From Nitrospirota bacterium (GTDB lineage: Bacteria > Nitrospirota > Thermodesulfovibrionia > Thermodesulfovibrionales > JdFR-85), in the NCBI GenBank assembly GCA_013151785.1, contig JAADHP010000004.1, forward strand, positions 1 to 21,894: 21,894 nt of DNA, in the 5' to 3' direction. Below the pieces are notes generated by a model. That model made no database searches. It worked only from the letters and a program-made list of their open reading frames with translations, and had not been told where the DNA came from. Below, piece after piece: positions 1 to 9,000 of the stretch. The position numbers and the translations under genes were made by a program. The number at the start of each line of letters is the position of its first letter. The first letter of the stretch is position 1.

Positions 1-3000
1 AATAGCTCAGAGGTTACAAAATACATTACTACAGTTGAACAACCAGATACCACACCACCGGTTATAGAAGCATTAGTTGTTCCATCAAGTGCTGCTTCGG
101 GTGAAGAGATTACCATCAGGTGTGATGTAAAAGACGACAGAGAGGTTTCAAAGGTAGAATTTTATCATGGCATAACACTTATAGATGTAGTTTATAACGC
201 ACCTTATGAAACAACCTTTACTTTGCCTGATATTGCATTGCCCGGAAGTGTATATTCAATTGAGGCAAGGGCATATGATAGTGCCAATAATCGAAGCAGT
301 AAATCCAAAGAAATAGAGATTATATATCAGAGGGACACAACAGCGCCTCAAACGGTTACTTTAACATCCCCTGCCGAGGCAGTGCCTGGTGCAATGGTAA
401 GATTAGATGCCTCAGCAGTAGATGACAGGGGAGTGCTGAAGGTTGTTTTCCTTGCAAACAACATAGCTATTGCTGAGGATACCACTGAGCCCTATTCAGT
501 GGAGTATAAAATACCGCCAGAGATTCCACCTGGCAGCAGGATTGTCTTCAGTGCTGAGGCTATAGACTTTTCTGGAAACAAGGCATTATCAAATGAAGCA
601 GTCACAAGTATAATCGAACCTTCAAAGGGTTTTGTAACAGGTGAGGTCTATGATGTCTCTACCGGTCTTCCTTTGCCAGGAGCAAAGGTTGAGATTTTGT
701 CGGTAGGTGGAAGGGCTCCTGATAAGCCAATAGAGAGTATTACAGATTCCCATGGACAGTATAGATTTTTCCTGCCTCAGGGGAAGGCCACCCTTAGCAT
801 AACGAAAGAGGGGTATACTTCCTGCTTTCGTGAGGTTAATGTAGAGCCTGATAGAATAGTAAGCCCCCTTGATGCACATCTTACACCGTTGAATACTTTT
901 TATGAGATACAAAACATACGGGGTGGCAGTGTAATTCTTGACAAACAGACAACCCTCTATGTACCACCAGGCACTTTATCCACTCAAGCAGGTGTTTATG
1001 CAACCACACTCACAGGCCAGGCATTACCAGGTCTATTGCCACCAGGCTGGTCGCCTCTTGAGGTAGTTTATTTAGGCCCGGAAGGATTGACATTAAACAA
1101 TCCAGTGGAGATCAGGTTTAACAATGTCTGGAATTTTGCTCCTGTTGTTACCTACTGGGATAATGAAAAGCATTCCTGGATAAGGTTTAAGAATGCTGAT
1201 TTAACCAGTGATGGCTATTTAATAGTGAATGTCATATCTCCGGGGATATATGCACTTTTAAGGCCTGATAGTGCTCCATTGCCACCACCTGAGCCCGAAG
1301 TAGGAGAGCCCATTAAAGGTGTTGATTTGCTGGCAATACCAGAGGGAGTCACAGCCGATATACTTCCACGGCCAGAGATCATCTTTATGCAACCAGGGGC
1401 AAAGTCTGATGTGGAAGTGGTGTTAAACAATAAAGACCCACTGCCAAGTGGTACACCAATACAGGTAGATTTTAACGAGACCTATGATATGACATCAGGA
1501 GATCAACTGACTCCTCCTGGTATGACCCGGGATTTTATACTTTATCAATCATCAGAGGGCTTTTTAGCAAGTTTTATAGCATCACCATCTGAACAGTTTG
1601 ATCCCGTTAATTTAAAAGAAGGAGTAATCAGGCTTACAGCCCACAGACCCGAAAGAGCTGATGGAACCGGAATTATAGGTCCATTAGGCGGTTCGGTGAG
1701 CACGCCTTCAGGGTTTACCTTTAATGTTCCTCAGAGTGCATTTCCGGAGCCCGTTGCTGTTGTGCTTGAGGATATAAAAGATTCTCCTTTTACTGATAAT
1801 CCAGATGTTGAATACCTTGGAGGAATTAACTTAAACCTTGTAGGAAACAGCCTTGCACAAAGTGGTGAGTTGTCACTTACTTTATCTTCTCCAATTGCAG
1901 AAGGCTCCCAGGTACTTGTGGTTAAGGCGGTGAGGTTTCAGACAGCAACACAGTATGAAATAGTAAGCATAGCTACATTAAATGGAAATACCTTAACCGC
2001 AACTGCCAACTCACTGGGGCTTCCACTTGAGGGGATCAAAACAGAGGGGAGATATTACTTTCTGAGGTTAAAGGAGCCAGCTGGTTTTGTGACAGGCAGA
2101 GTGCTGAAAGCAACAGGGCCTTCTGTATCAGGTATTGTGGAGGACACATCACTTAAATTTGTAAGTCTTATAGATAGTGAGAATCCCTATTATGTTCAGG
2201 CAATAAAGATAGGCCCGGCAACGATTAATGGTAAAGACCTTACCGATGGCAGTAGTGCATATGCCGAGGTTGAGATAGCAGAAAAGGGACAGATTTTATC
2301 ACAGGATTTAAGTCTGACAGAATCGCGTCCTACTGTTTTATCTGTAATACCAGAGGATGGGGCTACGAATGTATCCCTTACTTCGACCGTTACGGTTAGG
2401 TTCTCAAGACCCATAGATTCTTCAAGCATAGACACATCTACCTTTGTATTAAGCGATGGTACAAAAGAAGTAGAGGGAATGGTTTCTTTACTGAATGATG
2501 GAGTTACAGCAGTGTTTCAACCAAACGCCCCTCTTTCAGATGAGACCCAGTACAGGGTGATTCTTTCAGCCAGCATAAAAGACACCTATGGCAACCCGCT
2601 TTTTGGAAATCAGCCGGATGGGTCTTTTGAATCGGTTTTTAGCACTGTCGATCTAACTCCTCCTCCACGCCCTGCCCCCGGCACTATCAAGATGTATATA
2701 CCTGATAGTACCGGGATGTCTATGATTGTAGGCAGTCCAGGAACCGTTAATCCTACAGACACAGTTTATGTTTTAAATGAGACAACTGGTGAAACTGTAA
2801 CCGCTTTTATTAATCCAGATGGAAGTTTTCAGGCAAACATTAGAGCAAGACTTATTGATAAGTTGTACTTAAAGATAGCTGATACCTCAGGCAATGAAAC
2901 CAGTATAAAGCTTGGTCCTTTTAAAGATGATGAGGGTAGGGTTGGTGTTGGCCCAGAAGGTGGAGAGATTAGGGCTAAAAATGGAATGACGCTGATAATT

Positions 3001-6000
3001 CCGGAAGGTGCCTTTCCGGAAGGAGCAGTAGTAAGGTTTACAGCTATAAGTGAAGATCAGATAGGTGTTTCAGCACCAACACCGGATGATCGATTTATAG
3101 CTGCCTTTGACCTTGAACTATCCACACCACCTCAGAAGTATCTTAACTGGTCAATACCTGCACCATCTGATATTGATCCAACAGTTCAGGGAGTAATAGC
3201 TGAGGTAATAGATGTAGGAGGTAAGAAGAGACTTGCAGTGGTTGATACCCTCAAGATAAAGGATGGCAAAATTACCACCTCCTCTCCTCCCTGTCCTGGG
3301 ATAACCCATGCAGGCAGGTATGGGGCATACATGGATGTAGCCCATAGAAGGAGGGCAATGCTGAACATCAACCTATCAAACTACAGAAGGGAACTTATTG
3401 TAGAACCAGTGATAGAGTTAATAGATAATCCATTTGTAGCTTTATTCATGCCCTTTTTCATTGTATCCAGAGCTCAACTTGTAGGAATCTGTATGCCTGT
3501 TTCTGCAGATACAAACCTGATGACTATAAGAGATGCGGGTACGGGTAATATTATAGATATTGTAAGAGTTTTTCCAGCTCCAGATGAAATTACCACAATT
3601 GGATACCAGGACCCTGAATATACAATGGATAAAGATCCTCCACATATACTTGATATCTTTCCTGTTAATAAACGGCTTGATTTATATAATGACAAAATAG
3701 AAGTTCGTTTCTCAGAGCCGATTAACATTGAAGCCCCTGACAATCTGGTTCTCAAAAGACTTGGTGGAATTGAAGAGTATATCGATGGACATATAGAACT
3801 CAGAGAGAACAATACCCTACTTATCTTTACACCATATACCCATGTAAAATTACGGGATTTTTATGCCTTTACACTTGATAAAGCAAATATCAAGGATCTT
3901 TCAGGTAATGAATATAAGGATGGCCCAATATTTTTTATTACCTATAGTCCAAGAATTTTATCTCGTTTTGTAGATGTAGGTACACTAAAAGATCTGGATT
4001 TCGAAACTACACCCTCTTACTATAGTCCTGATTTTAAATGGCATACAGATATCTTTACTATTACATCATCCGGTTATTTATCCGCCATTGACCTATCAAA
4101 TCCCACAGCACCTCAGGAGATAGGACGCATTGGAACTGGCTTTAGATATTCAAAACGAATTCGTCTGTTAAAAGACATAAACTTTATACCACGAGGTGGC
4201 GTTATAGATGGATGGAATACAAGAGAACTTCACTATCTTCTCTCAGACCCTGATGAACATATCTGTTCTGAGCCAGATACTACAAATGGTTTTTACAACT
4301 CCATTGAATTGTGGAGGATGTGGAATAAATGTGATGATGCTATTGATAACTGTCCAAGCATGTCCATCTGTGGAGATCTGGCTGTAGTTACAGGGATTCG
4401 ACAATTTGAAGGGTTTATTACGGAAACAAAATTCTATGATGTTTCAGATAGAACAGATTTGAAGTGGTCAGGAAAAAGAAATTTATCATATCGGAGCACA
4501 GTTTTTTCTATACCCTCAACTCCTCGTGGGCTTGGCCAGCCTACAGGACTGGTTCTTGTACCTGATGTAGACATAAGGCATGAGTATGGGGGAGCAGAGT
4601 TTCTTAATACCAATACTGTTGGTGCCTATGTGGCTAATCAGAACATCGGGCTCCAGCAGGTAGATGTAGGTAGAAATATTCCTTCTGTAAGTGAATTGGC
4701 AAGAAAGGCAGGTAATATAGAGAGTCTTGGAACTTATCCCTTTCCTTACTACAACGATGTTGCTCTAATGAATAGTTCAGGGTTGGGTCCAGTTGTGGTT
4801 GTCCTTGCAGGTGGCATGGATATATATGGCGGAGAGGGAATCCCTGTTCTTGATGTATTTACTCCGGATCTTCAGCCAATAGGCCAGTATGCAGAGTTTC
4901 CATCCGGCTTTCTGCCATACAGACTTGCTGTAGCCCCAGGGTTTCCTGTATACGATGACCAGGGCAATCTAACCCGTCATGATCTTGTCTTTGTTTCTGG
5001 TAAAAAGGATGATGGAACGGGTGGAATTGCTATAGTTGAGATACGAGAAAATGGTGCTGAGTTTAAAGGGATTATCCCGATACCAGGTCGGACAAAGCAT
5101 GTTGAATTTGATCCTGAGACTCTGGTTGTCTATACCACTGCCTCCATCGATACATCAGGCAATGACACTATAGTGATCGTGGATGTATCGGATCCATTTA
5201 AATCCTTTGATGATACCAATAGAGACGGCTGGGGAGATAAGGTTATCGGGGAGTTTAAGGCTGATGGAATAGTCCATTCTTTCAAGATTGACCAGTTGCG
5301 TAATCTTTTGTATCTTGCGACAAGTAATGGGTTGGAAGTTATTGAAAACAATGCCTGTACAGACCTACAAATAGATTTTGTAGATAGTTCAACAGATACA
5401 ACTATTCCTGTAGAGATCGAAAAGAAAGCCCTCCAGATGGTTTTTCAAAATGCCTTCAGCAACTGTGATGACACAGAGGGTATTACTGTTATAGAGCAGG
5501 GCAGTGGTGCCTGTATCTGGAAGCCTGAAGGATGCGGAGAGAATTACAAACCTGGTATCAGTGATCATGACTTCGAGATATTTATACCTGGATATTCGTC
5601 TGGGTCAGAATTTTTACCGGGGTACTTTCCTGGTTCAAATACTCCTTGTATCATTAAAGAACTCTATAAACAGGTAATGGATATCACAGGAAAGCCAAAA
5701 CCTATAGAAGTAGATGGTTACGAGGTGGTCTTCAGGGACATCACCTTTTATCCTGTACCCAAGAATGAGTTTGAGGATGCGCTGCTTAATGTATTTCCAC
5801 CACAGACACCTGGAGGAGATATAACAGGTGACATGGGTCTTGGCAGACAACTACTTCTACTTAAATGGCTTATCGAAGGAGAGTATATAGATGTTCCAGG
5901 CTTGGACCTCAGAGGAAAGCCCTTTGAGGAGATCCTTCCTCTCCTGAAGCAACCCTATTCAGTAATAACAGATGAGCCCAGCAGGATACCCCGTCTTGAA

Positions 6001-9000
6001 GGATACGAGTGGACAACACTACAGGAATATAAGGTTTATTCATCGGGTGCCTTAATAAGACTACGAATTCCCGGCATATCTGAGTCCAATTATAAAAACA
6101 CTACAATTTATAAATCTATGCAGAAAGACTTACACGAAGTGGCAAAGGCCGCCATACGCGCTGCCATTGCAAGGCTTGTTGCAGATACAGAGGCTAATCC
6201 CCTGGTTGTGGATGTTCCTTTAGACTCTGAAGGTGATCCCCTATGTCTTGAGGCAACTGGTGATGAACCTTTCCTATGGCCTACCGTTGAATGTGACTCC
6301 TTTGAACATTATGCAGCCAGCGCAGCTGCAAGGTTGTATCGTGACCATCCAGAAATAGAGATCTTTACCCTTGATGAAGTCCTTAAGATATATGATTTCT
6401 ACAAGGTAAAGGCCGGTAAAAAAACAATAGAAACGGACGATGAAGCTGATGTTTTCATAAGGGATGCTATCACCTTTATAAAAAACATGAAACAGGAAAC
6501 TCGGCAGATCTATGATGATACAATTTACACTGATCCTTATTCCTCTCAGAGGATTCAAAACATGAATAGGGCAGCAAGCAAAATAAGGGATGCAATAAGT
6601 AATGGTAAAAAACACATCATACCCAGGGTGGTAAATACAGGGAGCAGGAAAGCTGATGTAAAAGCTATCATGTTTACCCATGGCGACAGGCAAGAGGTAC
6701 AATTTAGCATTGAAGCAGGAAAGTACAGGATGCTGGATTATATGGATAATGTTCCTGTATTCGTTTTTAATAATGTACCTCAGGACAATATTTCTTTCAC
6801 TGGAGAGATTCACTTCATACTCGATACAGACAGCTTTTATGACAAGATGAGAATTGTAGAAGAACCTGACAGATTTAATAACTGGACTCATCTTGTATAT
6901 TATGTAATTACCCCTGACGGTTATTCTATCCTCAGTGATACATCAGAACTCCCACCTCCTCCCTATGATGATGAGGAATGGCTTGATGGAGAACCCCGTT
7001 GTCATTCTCCTGTCATTGTTAATATCAGGCAGGAATATAATGGGCTTTCTGCTGTTACTGTTCCTGCAGCCGACTCGGGTGTAAGCCAGGAGATCTGTGT
7101 AGATGTAATAGTGGGAAATCAATCACAAGAGGTAATAAAAAACTTAAAACTATATAGCACCTTAACACAGAGTTATTATGAGGTAAGTACCTTGCAACCT
7201 GGAGAATCTACAAGCTTCCAGATATGTTTCAATCTACCTCAAGAAACCGGAGAGGTCATCACGGGGCAGATATATGTGGTAGAGGGATATGATCAGAGCG
7301 GTGCCTCGATTCCCATAGAGTTACGGACAAATCCATTTTATGCGAGAACAGGATGTAGATATGAGATTGTGGAACCAGATCCAAATCCACATATTGAAAT
7401 TATAGGTGCTCCAAATGTTTCAGAACTCATGTATGGTGGAAAGGCATATCAACACTTCAGGGTTGTAGATTGGTTAAGGACCTTTAATGCTGGTGGTGCT
7501 AATGTCTTTGGTGCCCAGGGCAAGAATGTTGTTGTAGATTTTATAACAAATGATAGGGTTATTACAAAGTATTACACCACAGATGACAACGGTTATGTAG
7601 TATTGTCAGGGACTGCCTCCAGCAATGAAGACTGGCCGGGCATGGAGATTCCATGGGAGGACTGGATGAATCCTCTCATAACTTCAAGCCAGCCTGGTTC
7701 TGCTCCTCCTGCAGAATATACCGTCCATGCCAAGGTAGATGTTCCAGATTTAGAGTGTGTGAAGGAAAAGGAATTTGATCTGGTACTTAAACCTTATTCA
7801 TACCAAAAAGTGCTCAAGGTATCCTCTGAAACAGCTATGGGGGAAGTGGAATTGAAGTATAAGAATGAGATTTACTTTGACCTTAGTACGGAGAAGAGGT
7901 CTATTGATGAATACAAGGGATTGAACGCAGGCCAGACCAGGGAGTTTGGAGTCGGAGTTAGCAGCGATTCTCTTGTTGGTAGACGTTCACGGCCTATAAG
8001 AGGAATAAGGATAAGTATTGGCCTTGGTGTTGGGGGTGAGGGAGCCATGCTCTGGGGGCACGAATATTCATTTGGATATCCTTTGAGCACTTCTGAGAAG
8101 AACAAGCTTGCTATGCTTGTTATGGATTCAATGATAAGTAGTTTGGCAGGTCTGCATCCTTTATCAGGTTTTATTCATGGTGCCCTTTCCTCCACGGTGC
8201 AGCAACTGATATGGAATCCTACAAAGAGCAAGTTTGGAGCTACCTTTAAGGTAAATGGGAGTCTCTCACTCGGTATGATCGGAAAATATTTTAATATTAC
8301 CGGAGTTACGGGGAGTGAGATTGCCTTTTCTACAGAGATGGAATCAGATCATCAAACAGGAGAACAGAAACTCACCACATCTTATAGCGGTAAATGGGAT
8401 GCAAGTATTGTCGCAGATCTGGGTCGTGATACCACAGATGAATTCAAAGCAGTGCTTGGAGAGAAGATTATTGGAATGGAGAGCGCGAGCAACATAAGCT
8501 ACTACAGTGTGGTAGGTAATGTTGATAAACTGGGTATCAATTTTAGTGGAGAGAAACGATACGGACGGACATTCGGCTCCAGTGGCAAGAAAAGTACGGT
8601 GACCATTGAGACTACCGATACCAGTGCAGTAGCAGGTGTAGCAAGTTCTATCTCAATATTTAATGGTATTGTTTCTTCCATGTTTTCTCAAGCAGGTAGT
8701 GGAGGAAGTCAACAGCAACAGATAGCCCTGGGACCAAGGAGAACTATGGAGTACATACTTGACTTTGTCCATCTATCTCGGAAGGATCTGGACATAACCT
8801 TCACCGAGGAGTGGGGACAGGGCTGGGAAACTACGAGAACCACTACCAAGTATTTGCCTTGGCGTTTTGCCGGGGATGAGGCAGTGAGCTATACACTTGC
8901 AAAATATAAAATGAAAGGGGGGAGACTCTACAGGCTTGAAGAGTACCCCAGTATGGCCAATACTGCTTTAATGGAGATTGAAGATCTTGCGGAAGAGGTC

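Noticed and set aside
6274..6891. 205-codon open frame on the minus strand inside giant gene 1
   Set aside because: It lies wholly inside a strongly coding + frame, its translation is rich in Tyr, Phe, Ile and Cys with no domain pattern, and it has no convincing ribosome site. It is a shadow frame.
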